This document shows, one piece after another, positions 25,067 to 33,584 of a stretch of 64,000 nt of DNA. Under the pieces are notes generated by a model. The model had not been told where the DNA came from. It made no database searches and worked only from the letters and a program-made list of their open reading frames with translations. Made by a program: the position numbers and the translations under genes. The DNA comes from an uncultured Chitinophaga sp. Lineage in GTDB: Bacteria; Bacteroidota; Bacteroidia; Cytophagales; Cyclobacteriaceae. The stretch covers positions 434,001 to 498,000 of the forward strand of contig CABHOK010000002.1 of assembly GCA_902168205.1 (NCBI GenBank), written 5' to 3'. Each line of letters begins with the position of its first letter. Positions within the stretch are counted from its first letter, which is position 1.

Positions 25067-25078
25067 TGATAATTGTCA
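25067..25078 (-). promoter_or_regulatory. Distal CRP/FNR-like operator of the mlaE operon
   Basis: TGATAATTGTCA within CATGATAATTGTCATG; centre 23 bp from the proximal dyad. The same pairing recurs at two other promoters. Confidence 0.6.
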
Positions 25079-25086
25079 TGTACCCG

Positions 25087-25911
25087 TTAAGGAAGTACAC
25101 ACGTCCATACCGGCAGGTCTATATGATTTACTATATCTTCGGCAACGCTTCCGTTAAAGAAGTGCATAAAGCCCTTCCAGCCTTGTGTACCTATAGCGAG
25201 CATATCGGCATCCATATCCCTTGCAAACCGATATATACCATCTTCGGCATTATAGTCTGATCGTACGTGCAAGGTGTAATTGGTAAATTGATTGGTTGTT
25301 GCAAATTCCTGAAGTTCCCGGAAGGAGTCTGTATCGCCTTTGAACATGCGGGGTGTATTGACCCATAAAAAGATCAGGGTCGCGTTAAAGAATGCCTGTA
25401 GTTTTTTCAACTCATCGCAAAAGTGTTTATCAGTCCGGTCGGGTATCAGCGGAACAACAATATTGTTGATGGCACCTGCCGGATTTTTGCGAATGGCCCA
25501 CACCGGTATCTGTGCATGCCGTACAATTCGCTGGGTGTTGGAACCCCAGGTGTTGCCGTTGGTGCCATGCGTGCCCATTACAACCAGGTCAATACTGTTT
25601 TTATTTATATACTGCAGCACATCTTGCTGTAGTGAACCCGTGGTGTGGGTATATTTGACAGGCAACTCAAGCGGTGTATACTTTTCCCACATGGCTTGAA
25701 ATTTTTTCCGGGCATCCTCTTCCATCTCCTTCAAAAAGTTAATGTTAAATGCATAGCTGTGATCCAGCGTTGGGTTTCCATGCAGGAAGGTTATGTCAAG
25801 TATATATAGCACATGTATCTGCCCTTTACTTTTTCGGGCCATACTGACCGCAAATTTGTAAGCCTCCTGGGCGGGTGCTGAGAAATCGCATGGTACGAGT
25901 ATATTTTTCAT
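25087..25911 (-). CDS. Tandem universal stress protein (UspA), 274 aa
   Basis: Two complete Usp domains. The first starts MKNILVPCDFSAPAQEAYKFAV and has loop GTHGTNGNTWGSNTQRIVRH. The second has GTQGWKGFMHFFNGSVAEDIVNHIDLPVW. Both follow G-x2-G-x9-G-S, so ATP binding is likely in both halves. Cytosolic. It is divergent from the SRPBCC gene; the shared spacer carries one perfect and one degenerate palindrome of the window-wide motif. The gene ends just before the mlaE promoter. Confidence 0.94.
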   Translation of the reverse strand: MKNILVPCDFSAPAQEAYKFAVSMARKSKGQIHVLYILDITFLHGNPTLDHSYAFNINFLKEMEEDARKKFQAMWEKYTPLELPVKYTHTTGSLQQDVLQYINKNSIDLVVMGTHGTNGNTWGSNTQRIVRHAQIPVWAIRKNPAGAINNIVVPLIPDRTDKHFCDELKKLQAFFNATLIFLWVNTPRMFKGDTDSFRELQEFATTNQFTNYTLHVRSDYNAEDGIYRFARDMDADMLAIGTQGWKGFMHFFNGSVAEDIVNHIDLPVWTCVLP

Positions 25912-25964
25912 TCCGCAGGTGTTAATTTTTTTTACAAACTATATATGCCGTCCGGCAATACTTA

Positions 25965-25976
25965 TGATGGTAATCG
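25965..25976 (-). promoter_or_regulatory. Degenerate CRP/FNR-like operator of usp
   Basis: Minus strand CGATTACCATCA (one mismatch to TGA-N6-TCA); a TAGTTTG stretch begins 35 bp downstream. Confidence 0.4.
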
Positions 25977-26023
25977 CGGATTGACAAGATTTTGGTCATC
26001 ATGATAACATTCTCCCTCTGTGG

Positions 26024-26035
26024 TGATTTTCATCA
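26024..26035 (+). promoter_or_regulatory. CRP/FNR-like operator of the SRPBCC-nitroreductase genes
   Basis: GTGATTTTCATCAC, with core TGA-N6-TCA and one extra matching pair. A weak -7 (TACCTTAC) starts 36 bp further on, 27 bp before the SRPBCC start codon. Confidence 0.55.
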
Positions 26036-26086
26036 CGGCAACCGGCTGCGGGATGCGATTACCTTACCTGTGAATTTCGAATTGCC

Positions 26087-26791
26087 ATGAAAAAACTGAA
26101 GCCTTCACACAAATTGTTGATATGTACCGGGGTGGTCGTGTTCCTGTTGTTTATTCATCACTTCGTTTTCCGCCCTATATTTCTGGACTGGGGAGCACCG
26201 CCAGCATTGCAGTCGATGAGATTTCCGGGCGATACACTTACCAATGGGAGCGGCCATACACGGGCTGTTCTGATTCACGCAACACCCGAAGAGATATGGC
26301 CCTGGATCACGCAATTAGGACAGGACCGTGGTGGCTTCTATAGTTATCAATGGCTTGAAAATGTTTTTCGCAGTGATATGCGAAATGTTTACGTCATAAA
26401 ATCTGAATATCAATTTCCAAGGCAAGCCGGAGATACTATATGGCTTGCAAACAAAAACAAGTATAGCGGCAGGGGCTACCAGGTACTTGCAGCGGTAACA
26501 GCTTTTAAATCTTTTGTAATGGTTGGTGGTGATGACTACAGACGTATACAAAATGGCGATAAGGCGTGGGGTTCATGGGCATTTTATGTATACCCGGAAG
26601 ATGCGAACAATACCTGGCTTATCGTGAGATCTACCCAGGGGAGCACACATGTGGCCAACCGCCTTCTTCGGTATTTTTTCTACGAGGTGCCGCATTTTAT
26701 TATGGAAAGAAAGATGCTGGTTACATTGAAAAAGACGGTGGAGAAAAATCAAACTGTATTGCGTAAAAATGAAGTGGCCTCTGACCAATAA
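26087..26791 (+). CDS. SRPBCC-fold protein with N-terminal membrane anchor, 234 aa
   Basis: Likely a lipid- or polyketide-binding START/SRPBCC-type domain. A hydrophobic anchor (about 10-30, LLICTGVVVFLLFIHHFVF) precedes the fold. HTRAVLIHATPEEIWPWITQLGQDRGGFYSYQWLEN is the typical first helix-grip segment. It is followed by GGDDYRR and SWAFYVYPEDANNTWLIVRSTQ, the C-terminal strands. Function unknown. The gene precedes a nitroreductase gene by 10 bp and shares its predicted regulation by the palindrome upstream. Confidence 0.75.
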   Translation: MKKLKPSHKLLICTGVVVFLLFIHHFVFRPIFLDWGAPPALQSMRFPGDTLTNGSGHTRAVLIHATPEEIWPWITQLGQDRGGFYSYQWLENVFRSDMRNVYVIKSEYQFPRQAGDTIWLANKNKYSGRGYQVLAAVTAFKSFVMVGGDDYRRIQNGDKAWGSWAFYVYPEDANNTWLIVRSTQGSTHVANRLLRYFFYEVPHFIMERKMLVTLKKTVEKNQTVLRKNEVASDQ

Positions 26792-26801
26792 TGCTGCACT
26801 T

Positions 26802-27374
26802 ATGAACGATTTGCGGACAGTGATCTATAGCTACCAGCCTATACGCAAGTATAAAGATACCGGTATTGATAAATCTGTTATTGATCAATTTATTGAAGCC
26901 GGGTGTATGGCCCCGTCAGGAATGAATATGCAACCCTGGAAGTTTTATGTTGTAACCGATCAGGGATTGATCAACGCTATGGATGAACAGATATGTATTG
27001 TAGTCGCGGATATTTATAATACAACCGCTGTAGCAGAGTCGTTGAAGAATAAAAATCCGATTTTTCACGGAGCTCCCGTAGTAATTTTTATCACAGCTGC
27101 ACGGGAAAGCGAATGGGCAGCACTGGAAGTCGGGATGTGTGCCGAAAATATAGTGCTCTCCGCACAGGCTGCAGGCGTAGGATCTTGTCCTGTTGCCTGG
27201 GGAAAGTATATCGAACGCACGAGCCTGTATTCGCAATTAAATATTTTACCGGCAGACCATGTCGTATTATCCGTGATCGTAGGTGTTGCTGACGAGGTTC
27301 CTGTGGAACAGAAATCAAAAAAGAATGCCATATACTATATCCGTTCCGGCTTGCCGTTAAAGTATATGTCATAA
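26802..27374 (+). CDS. Nitroreductase-family FMN protein, 190 aa
   Basis: Cytosolic FMN-dependent NAD(P)H oxidoreductase. Signature residues: YQPIRKYKDTGIDKSVIDQFIEAGCMAPSGMNMQPWKFYVV (FMN-binding Arg and PSG-N-QPW) and GMCAENIVLSAQAAGVGSCPVAWG. The C-terminal VIVGVADE is also typical. I chose the ATG after the preceding stop; an earlier in-frame ATG would overlap the SRPBCC gene. Nitroreductases of this kind also occur in hypoxia/dormancy regulons, for example mycobacterial acg, which fits the stress-gene context. Confidence 0.92.
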   Translation: MNDLRTVIYSYQPIRKYKDTGIDKSVIDQFIEAGCMAPSGMNMQPWKFYVVTDQGLINAMDEQICIVVADIYNTTAVAESLKNKNPIFHGAPVVIFITAARESEWAALEVGMCAENIVLSAQAAGVGSCPVAWGKYIERTSLYSQLNILPADHVVLSVIVGVADEVPVEQKSKKNAIYYIRSGLPLKYMS

Positions 27375-27420
27375 CATAACGTATATATATCCGCCGGACT
27401 ACTAATCTAAAAAACTCTGT

Positions 27421-27972
27421 ATGAAAACGTTAATTGTTTACTACTCGTATACCAATAACAACGAAGCTCTTGCCAATGTAATTCGGGAGAAGCTTAAATG
27501 TGACATTCTCAAAATCGAAGAAGTAAAGAAGCGAAATGGTTTTACGATTGCTCTGGATCTGCTGTTTAACAGAACACCTAAGATCAAGGCCTCTTCATCG
27601 GATGTAGCCTTGTACAACCAGTATGTTTTTATTGCTCCTATATGGGCCGGTAAAATTGCATCACCTATGAGAAGCTTTTTTATACGAGATCGGTTTTACA
27701 TAAGTAATTACTCCTTTATTACGCTTTGTGGCGGACAGCCGGGACAGAAGGAGAAGCTGGTAACCAGTTTAACAAGACTTTTGGGACATGAGCCGGGTAT
27801 TGTACAGGAACTGCAAATAAATGATCTTCTTCCGGAGGATAAACGCAATACGGTTAAATATACTTCGGGCTACCGTGTTCAGCCGGGCGATATGCAAAAG
27901 TTTAATCCAGCTATTGACGATTTTTTGAATAGTGTAGAGGCTCTGTATGAACTAAAACGAATGACATTGTAA
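27421..27972 (+). CDS. Flavodoxin-family protein, 183 aa
   Basis: FMN-binding electron carrier of the flavodoxin-like fold. The phosphate-binding loop is VYYSYTNNNEALAN (residues 7-20), and FIAPIWAGKIASPMRSFF and FITLCGGQPGQKEKLV provide the isoalloxazine loops. Cytosolic. It lies 46 bp after the nitroreductase on the same strand; the two may share electrons. No separate operator is seen, so it probably belongs to the same transcript. Confidence 0.9.
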   Translation: MKTLIVYYSYTNNNEALANVIREKLKCDILKIEEVKKRNGFTIALDLLFNRTPKIKASSSDVALYNQYVFIAPIWAGKIASPMRSFFIRDRFYISNYSFITLCGGQPGQKEKLVTSLTRLLGHEPGIVQELQINDLLPEDKRNTVKYTSGYRVQPGDMQKFNPAIDDFLNSVEALYELKRMTL

Positions 27973-28238
27973 AAATTGAATCCTCCAATTTCGTATATAT
28001 TCTTACAGTATCTATATAGTAAAAAATAGCCGGTATATATATATGCGGTGAAGCATTCTTGGATGTATTGATTACAGCCGTAACGTAGTGGAAATAGTTA
28101 GCCCTGCGTTTTATTTTACCGGCCCGATTGCTCCATCCGAATGGTTTTGTTTTACGCTAATAGTCCAGTTCGTATTTCTGACTTTTTTTCTGATGATGCC
28201 AGTCGCCCGGCTCCGTTTCCCGACCGTTGTCATATTGT

Positions 28239-28652
28239 TTATAGCACTTTTTCGATTAATGCGAATAACTCCTCCTTATAGTTTCTGAACTGATCGTTGG
28301 CAGCTTGCAGGTCGTTCATAATGGCTGTATGCTCTTTGATGTATTCCGTTTTCAGTTCGTCTCTGGTCTCCAGCATATCGGCCAGTTTCTTTTCGTGGTG
28401 CCTTAGCTTTGACGCAAGTGTATCAACCAGTTCATCCTTATAGTAGATGATAATATTTTGCAGATGATGCATTTGCTTTTTTTCATCATCAGTCTTGAAC
28501 TGGCTTGCGTACTGATCGAGCAGCTTTTGAAAGAATATGAGCTCTTTCTTCCAGAGAACTGTTGCTGACAACCATTCCAGTGTTTTCATATGCTTGGTAA
28601 GCAGGGACGGCTGAAGTATATATTTTTTTGTTACGGCTGTTGGCGATATCAT
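28239..28652 (-). CDS. Hypothetical helical protein, 137 aa
   Basis: Not recognised. Almost entirely helical, with heptad-like stretches (ELIFFQKLLDQYASQFK and KLRHHEKKLADMLETRDELKTEYIKEHTAIMNDL). No signal or membrane segment. The first ATG is used because HMKTLEWLSATVLWKKEL seems to continue from it; a start 21 codons later is possible. A one-mismatch palindrome and a TAGCTTGG box with exact regulon spacing lie upstream, so it is probably a member of the stress regulon. Confidence 0.65.
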   Translation of the reverse strand: MISPTAVTKKYILQPSLLTKHMKTLEWLSATVLWKKELIFFQKLLDQYASQFKTDDEKKQMHHLQNIIIYYKDELVDTLASKLRHHEKKLADMLETRDELKTEYIKEHTAIMNDLQAANDQFRNYKEELFALIEKVL

Positions 28653-28952
28653 ATAGGTTGTGTTTAGTTTTCTAAAACCAAGCTACTATCGGCATTTGGT
28701 TTGCCCGATGATAATAATCTTTTTTCAACAGGATTTAAATCAGTGAATTGGCGTTTACAGGATGCTTCTTAGCTAGTTTTTGCGTATATTCGTTTAACAA
28801 AAATCTGACAGTGCTGAACAGCAATCCATATCCCTGCCGGGAGCGGGGTTTCGTTTAGGTATCTACCATGGGAAGGTGAGCTGTGTCTTGCGCAAGCTAA
28901 GCCGGGAAGAAAAAGCACTTTAATATCAGAATACGCAACGTAATCCACCCCC
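28653..28952. other. Intergenic region between divergent genes
   Basis: Contains the promoter of the leftward helical protein gene. No clear promoter is seen for the rightward receiver protein and no gene is visible. Confidence 0.4.
28709..28720 (-). promoter_or_regulatory. Degenerate CRP/FNR-like operator
   Basis: Minus strand AGATTATTATCA, one mismatch to TGA-N6-TCA. TAGCTTGG (7 of 8) starts exactly 35 bp on. Confidence 0.5.
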
Positions 28953-29315
28953 ATGAAAACAGTATTAATCATTGAAGATAACCTGGAGATACGCGAGAAC
29001 ACCGGGGAGATACTTGAGCTCACAGGGTTCAACGTTTTGAGTGCCGACAACGGACGCTATGGAATTGACCTGGCGATGGATGTTATACCCGATGTTATAC
29101 TCTGCGATATTATGATGCCTGGTATAGATGGTTACGAAGTTATCAGGCAGTTAAAATCAAACCCGATAACAGCATCTATACCCTTTATATATCTCACGGC
29201 AAGCGGTGAAAAGAGCGAAGTAAAATTGGCCATGGATATGGGAGCCTGCGGGTATATACGCAAACCGTTTGATGTGGATGAACTGGTGAATCTGATCCAT
29301 ACTTATACACCCTAG
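28953..29315 (+). CDS. Single-domain response regulator, 120 aa
   Basis: Stand-alone receiver domain. The acidic pair is E8 D9, the phosphoacceptor Asp52 (VILCDIMMPGIDGYEV), Thr in YLTASG, Lys in IRKPFDVDEL. It is close in sequence to the receiver of the CRP-type fusion regulator 6 kb away (both have ILCDIMMPxxDGYxV and an IEDNxE opening), so the two may be phosphorylated by the same kinases. No output domain; a phosphate sink or protein-protein switch is likely. Followed by hsp20. Confidence 0.95.
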   Translation: MKTVLIIEDNLEIRENTGEILELTGFNVLSADNGRYGIDLAMDVIPDVILCDIMMPGIDGYEVIRQLKSNPITASIPFIYLTASGEKSEVKLAMDMGACGYIRKPFDVDELVNLIHTYTP

Positions 29316-29475
29316 CCGAATATATCTGCTTGTTGGCACGATAGCTGCCATGTCATTTTATAATTCTCTGGTATGTAGCTGTTCCAGCGATATATACTAC
29401 TCGGTCTTTTGATCTGTGCCTGCAAATCCTCCGGTCCGTCTTGGGACAACAGACGATAAAAATCTTTTATGATGC

Positions 29476-29487
29476 TGATGGCCGTCA
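29476..29487 (+). promoter_or_regulatory. CRP/FNR-like operator of hsp20
   Basis: TGATGGCCGTCA; TACTTTTA (7 of 8 to the -7 box) begins 36 bp on, about 30 bp before the start codon. Confidence 0.65.
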
Positions 29488-29529
29488 TCGGCAAAACGGT
29501 GCCGGTAAGTATACTTTTAGAACAAAAAC

Positions 29530-29537
29530 AAGGAGGT
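29530..29537 (+). promoter_or_regulatory. Full Shine-Dalgarno sequence of hsp20
   Basis: AAGGAGGT ends four bases before the ATG. Near-perfect SD sites are rare in this phylum, and the other starts in this window lack them, which points to deliberately strong translation. Confidence 0.75.
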
Positions 29538-29541
29538 AAAT

Positions 29542-29997
29542 ATGAACTTAACAACAAAAAAAAATGGAGGGCTTCCCTCACTGATGTCCGATTTCTTTGG
29601 TGCATCTTTATTTGACCGGGATATCTTCGGTTCGGAAAGCGATTTATTCCCCTCACGTTTGGGTATAAATATACCGACAGCAAACGTTTCGGAAACACCA
29701 AAGGAGTTTAAGCTTGAACTCGCTGCTCCGGGATTGGAACGAAAGGATTTCAACGTTGAGGTAGAGAATCATATTCTCAGAATCAGCGCAGAGAAAGAAG
29801 AAGAAAAGAACGAAAAGGACGGAGGATACTCCAGGCGGGAATACTCATTTAATTCCTTTACCCGGTCGTTCAGTTTACCGGAGAATGTAAAGGAAGGAAA
29901 CATTGACGCCAAGTATGAGAATGGTGTTCTGAAGGTATCCATTCCGAAGGAGAAAGAAACTCCTGTGAAACTGGTGCAAAAAGTATCGGTGTCCTGA
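29542..29997 (+). CDS. Small heat-shock protein Hsp20/alpha-crystallin, 151 aa
   Basis: ATP-independent holdase. The alpha-crystallin domain spans about residues 48-140 (PTANVSETPKEFKLELAAPGLERKDFNVEVENH ... AKYENGVLKVSIPKE). It includes the A-x-x-x-n-G-v-L signature, and the N-terminal arm is Phe/Asp-rich. Preceded by a strong RBS and by an operator/promoter of the window-wide type. Hsp20 proteins are leading members of dormancy regulons such as DosR (hspX), consistent with the surrounding Usp genes. Confidence 0.97.
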   Translation: MNLTTKKNGGLPSLMSDFFGASLFDRDIFGSESDLFPSRLGINIPTANVSETPKEFKLELAAPGLERKDFNVEVENHILRISAEKEEEKNEKDGGYSRREYSFNSFTRSFSLPENVKEGNIDAKYENGVLKVSIPKEKETPVKLVQKVSVS

Positions 29998-30025
29998 TTT
30001 AATTAGATGCAGGTCAGTGGAGTAG

Positions 30026-30056
30026 CAAAGGGTGGTATACACTGCCCTTTGTTTTC
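30026..30056 (+). terminator. Terminator after hsp20
   Basis: CAAAGGG and CCCTTTG enclose a 12-nt loop and are followed by TTTTCT. Confidence 0.65.
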
Positions 30057-30115
30057 TGGTGACACATAAATGCATATCGGTATACCAGATCGAATACAAT
30101 AACTACAGAATAATT

Positions 30116-31285
30116 ATGGATACTACGGTTTGCGCCTTGATGGAATTGCAACACCTGCTGAAGTCTTCGCAGCAGCATGCCTTGGAAAGCAAGGTGTTTG
30201 TCGGGTTTGATGGTTTTGTGGATAAGATAAAGCGCGCAGTAAAAGAAAAGCAGAACACGCGAACACTATATTTTGAGACCATTCGGGATTTTGCCGATAG
30301 ACTCTTATTGGCCTGCGGGAAGAGTGGCCAGATTCAAATGGATATACAACGCGTTAAGTTTGGAGGCAACGCACCGATATTGTCCAACACACTAGGCAGG
30401 CTTGGTATACAAACGTATTGCCTGGGAAGCATGGGATACCCGCAGAAGCATGCTATATTTTCAAGTATGAATCCCTTGAGTGAAACGATCAGTGTATTGA
30501 ATCCCGGGCTTAGCGATGCGATCGAATTTGGTGATGGCAAGCTTATATTTTCAGAACTCGAAGTTTTTGATCAGTATACCTGGGACTATATCGTAAAAGC
30601 TGCCGGGACCGAAACGATTTCAAAAGCTGTCTCGCAAAGTACATTGCTTGCCTTTGTCGACTGGGCAAACCTGCCGCACGCCAGTAACATTTGGGAAGGT
30701 ATTCTTAAAGACATTATTAAACCATTGAAGCGAAATGATTTCCTTTTTTTCTTCGACCTTTGCGATCCTTCGAAAAAGACTACCGGACAGATTGATGAAG
30801 TTCTTGACCTGATAAGTGAGTTTTCGTGCTATGGAAAAGTAACGTTAGGCCTGAACGAAAATGAAACGCTCAAAATATATACTGCATTGAGAGGTATAGA
30901 TTTGGGCAGCAGCAATATGCCTCCCATCAGGCAAGCGGGCGATGCACTCTTTAAATCCATGGACATTGATGCTTTGCTCGTGCATCCTATTGACCGTTGT
31001 ATACTCTATCATCAATATGAGACAATTGAGTTGTCAGGACGACTGGTAACAAACCCGAAAGTGTTGACGGGTGGAGGCGATAATCTGAATGCAGGGTACT
31101 GCTTTGGCTTACTGTCTGGTTTGTCACTTCCTCAGTGCCTGTTGATGGGCATGGCAGCGTCAGGTTCCTATATCGAAAATGGTGTCAGCTCTGATCTGTC
31201 AGGCATTATGCAATACCTGGATGTATGGATGCATGATCTCGAAAAGGAAGAAGGTGCTGCAGCCTATGTTCAAACATCGGTGTAG
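30116..31285 (+). CDS. PfkB-family carbohydrate kinase, 389 aa
   Basis: Ribokinase-fold sugar or nucleoside kinase. VFVGFDGFVDKI at the start of the fold and RVKFGGNAPILSNTLGRLG (substrate-binding region) are visible. The C-terminal signature LTGGGDNLNAGYCFGLLSG corresponds to the PfkB motif with the catalytic Asp in GGGDN. The start is the ATG giving MDTTVCAL; an upstream in-frame extension overlaps the terminator region. Substrate not predictable. Second PfkB-like proteins such as E. coli PfkB or mycobacterial DosR-regulated PfkB link this family to stress metabolism; that link here is inference. Confidence 0.88.
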   Translation: MDTTVCALMELQHLLKSSQQHALESKVFVGFDGFVDKIKRAVKEKQNTRTLYFETIRDFADRLLLACGKSGQIQMDIQRVKFGGNAPILSNTLGRLGIQTYCLGSMGYPQKHAIFSSMNPLSETISVLNPGLSDAIEFGDGKLIFSELEVFDQYTWDYIVKAAGTETISKAVSQSTLLAFVDWANLPHASNIWEGILKDIIKPLKRNDFLFFFDLCDPSKKTTGQIDEVLDLISEFSCYGKVTLGLNENETLKIYTALRGIDLGSSNMPPIRQAGDALFKSMDIDALLVHPIDRCILYHQYETIELSGRLVTNPKVLTGGGDNLNAGYCFGLLSGLSLPQCLLMGMAASGSYIENGVSSDLSGIMQYLDVWMHDLEKEEGAAAYVQTSV

Positions 31286-31335
31286 GCGATAGCATCATAG
31301 TATATATTTCAGGGTATATATACCGATGGCACGGT

Positions 31336-32613
31336 TCACCTGATGCCGAAAATAACAATGCAAATTACCGCAACTGCCATAACGGATCCCATAGCAAGCA
31401 CTACTTTCTTTTTTAGTTCGGCAGTACCGTTGAACACCGCTATGAGAATTTTTACCAGAGTATTGCTAAAGGTTGCCAGCAGGACTACTGTTGCCGGGTG
31501 ATGCATGGTTAGATGCGCTCGCGAGAGTTTCGCTATGTTTATCGTAATGGCGTCTACATCCGCGAAGCCGGAGATGAAACCGGAAACGATCAGGCCGTTG
31601 TTGCCGAAAAATTTTTCACCATAATATACCAGGTACGCTATCGCCATATAGAGTATACCAAATCCAAAGGCATTCAAAATGTTAACCGGGTTTCCCAGTT
31701 GAATGGTGGCTGCCGCAGGTGCAGAGGGGTGTACCTTGCGGATGTATACCAGTGCAAAGATTAGCCCCACGGTAAACATCAGTATGCAAGGTATCATCAG
31801 TAAAGTAGCGAAAGACCAGTTAAAGATCATTGCTACTGCTACTACCCTGAGGTACATGATCGATGAGGCAAGTGTTATACCGGCTGCGTAGAGGTTTGAT
31901 TGTGAAGGATCGGATTTTTTACTTCGCGAAGTAAATGTCCAGGCAACCGCTGTGCTTGACACCAGCCCTCCAAACAATGCCGTGAGCAATATACCTTTGT
32001 TCGTTCCGGTATATTTTATCAGGAGGTAGCCCAGGAAGCTGATGGATGAGACCACTACTACGATAAGCCCGATCTCCTGCGGATTAAGTATTCCATTCAC
32101 ACCATAATTATGGTCTGGCAGAAACGGAAAAAGAAGCAGGCAAAGAATGATAAACTTTACAAAAGCGAACAACTCATCTTCCGTTATTCTTAAAACAAAT
32201 GAATGGAATTGTCCTTTTAAAGTAAGCAATGTTGTCGTTATAACGGTGGCGGCCAGCGATTCTTTGATGAGCTGGTGGGAAGTCATTATCCCCAATATAA
32301 ACGTAATGATCAACGAGATTTCAGTGGTTATACCCGGATGTCCCTTTGCTGACCGAACGTAATACGTAACGGCTATAAAAATTATAAATGCGACAACAGC
32401 CGAGATAACAATCCAGACGGAAAGTTCCCGGCCTATATAGGCAACAATGCAACCGAGCAGACACACCAGCGGAAAAGTTCTTATACCGGCAAAGTGATCT
32501 TTATCGCTTACCTTTCGGAATTCGCGTTCAAGACCAATGATAAGACCGATACCGGTAGATACGACCACCGATAGCAGGTACGGTGAAAGTATAGCCGCTA
32601 TATAGGGAGGCAT
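31336..32613 (-). CDS. MgtC/SapB plus DUF4010 membrane protein, 425 aa
   Basis: Polytopic inner-membrane protein with about twelve hydrophobic segments. The N-terminal MgtC-type domain has GLIIGLEREFRK and FAGIRTFPLVCLLGCIVAYIG. The C-terminal half is DUF4010-like, with GFISGFADVDAITINIAKL. Often linked to ion or envelope stress tolerance, but the transported substrate is not known. It follows a Usp gene after 13 bp and so should be under the same operator. Confidence 0.9.
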   Translation of the reverse strand: MPPYIAAILSPYLLSVVVSTGIGLIIGLEREFRKVSDKDHFAGIRTFPLVCLLGCIVAYIGRELSVWIVISAVVAFIIFIAVTYYVRSAKGHPGITTEISLIITFILGIMTSHQLIKESLAATVITTTLLTLKGQFHSFVLRITEDELFAFVKFIILCLLLFPFLPDHNYGVNGILNPQEIGLIVVVVSSISFLGYLLIKYTGTNKGILLTALFGGLVSSTAVAWTFTSRSKKSDPSQSNLYAAGITLASSIMYLRVVAVAMIFNWSFATLLMIPCILMFTVGLIFALVYIRKVHPSAPAAATIQLGNPVNILNAFGFGILYMAIAYLVYYGEKFFGNNGLIVSGFISGFADVDAITINIAKLSRAHLTMHHPATVVLLATFSNTLVKILIAVFNGTAELKKKVVLAMGSVMAVAVICIVIFGIR

Positions 32614-32626
32614 GCGTATGGATGAC

Positions 32627-33457
32627 TTAGCGTTTTAGGCAATACGTCCAAATAGGAGCTTCAATATGATTGACAACATTTTCTGTAATACTACCATTGA
32701 ATAAATGTGCCAGACCTTTACGCGCATGTGTTGCCATGGCGATAAGATCCATTTTTTCTGTATAAGCAAAATCCATGATGCCCTCTTCTTCACGGATATA
32801 GTTTCTGAAATGCAGTTTGTAGTTGGAGAGTTTATAGTGTTTGATAAATTCCTGAAGTGCTTCGTTTGCTTCGGCATCGCGTCTGAAATGTATTGGTGTA
32901 TTGATCAGCAGTATATGCAACGTGGCATGCAGAAAACCTTGCAACACACTTAACTTTTGAATGAAGTCATGCTGGTTGAGCTCCAGGGTTGAAGGCAGCA
33001 GTATATTTTTTATTGATTTTATAGTGATCGATTTGCGCACTGCCAACACCGGCACCGATGCGAACCGTACTACTTTCTCGGTATTGGAGCCGATAAAAAT
33101 TTCGGTGAGTCCCGTAGCGCCAGCCGTGCCCATTATAATGAAATCAATTTTCTTTTTTTCGATGATATTAGCTATACCCGACACCAGGTCACCGTAAATA
33201 ACTTCTGTCATTACCGGCACAGCACCTGCCTGCTCTTTCATTTTTTGCAGTCCCTTCTGTATGTCGGCTTCCATCTGGGTAAAGAAGGTCATATCATAGG
33301 CAATGGTCTCTCCGGCCAAACCTGTATATGCACTGGGAGGGGCGAGCACATGAACAAGAACTATTTCTCCTTGAGACATTTGCGCCCATTCAAGCGCAAC
33401 GTTATATGCTTCATTCGATTGGTTCGATAAGTCTACGGGTACCAGTATCTTTTTCAT
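32627..33457 (-). CDS. Tandem universal stress protein (UspA), 276 aa
   Basis: Two Usp domains, both with intact ATP loops: GTAGATGLTEIFIGSNTEKVVR and ATHARKGLAHLFNGSITENVVNH. The opening is MKKILVPVDLSNQSNEAYNVA. It is closely similar in layout to the divergent Usp gene across a 170-bp spacer, suggesting local duplication with inversion. The spacer has one palindrome for each gene. Upstream gene of the MgtC-type membrane protein. Confidence 0.94.
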   Translation of the reverse strand: MKKILVPVDLSNQSNEAYNVALEWAQMSQGEIVLVHVLAPPSAYTGLAGETIAYDMTFFTQMEADIQKGLQKMKEQAGAVPVMTEVIYGDLVSGIANIIEKKKIDFIIMGTAGATGLTEIFIGSNTEKVVRFASVPVLAVRKSITIKSIKNILLPSTLELNQHDFIQKLSVLQGFLHATLHILLINTPIHFRRDAEANEALQEFIKHYKLSNYKLHFRNYIREEEGIMDFAYTEKMDLIAMATHARKGLAHLFNGSITENVVNHIEAPIWTYCLKR

Positions 33458-33527
33458 AGCTGAAAATTTTCAAGGCAAAATAGTGACTCACAACAGGTAA
33501 AAGAATGACATCGGTTTTACCGGAGAA

Positions 33528-33539
33528 TGATTTACGTCA
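33528..33539 (-). promoter_or_regulatory. CRP/FNR-like operator of the leftward usp-mgtC genes
   Basis: Minus strand TGACGTAAATCA, identical to the distal site of the fusion regulator gene. A weak -7 (TTCTTTTA) starts 34 bp downstream. Confidence 0.6.
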
Positions 33540-33572
33540 TGCGGACACTTACCGAAAATCATCATCGGTATG

Positions 33573-33584
33573 TGATAAGCGTCA
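33573..33584 (+). promoter_or_regulatory. CRP/FNR-like operator of the rightward usp gene
   Basis: TGATAAGCGTCA; TACATTGC, a poor -7 match, begins 35 bp on. Centre 45 bp from the divergent gene's site. Confidence 0.55.

Noticed and set aside
28088-28288. Rightward frame with a hydrophobic stretch (66 codons)
   Set aside because: Starts with GTG, overlaps the end of the 137-aa gene on the other strand, and shows no family or promoter.
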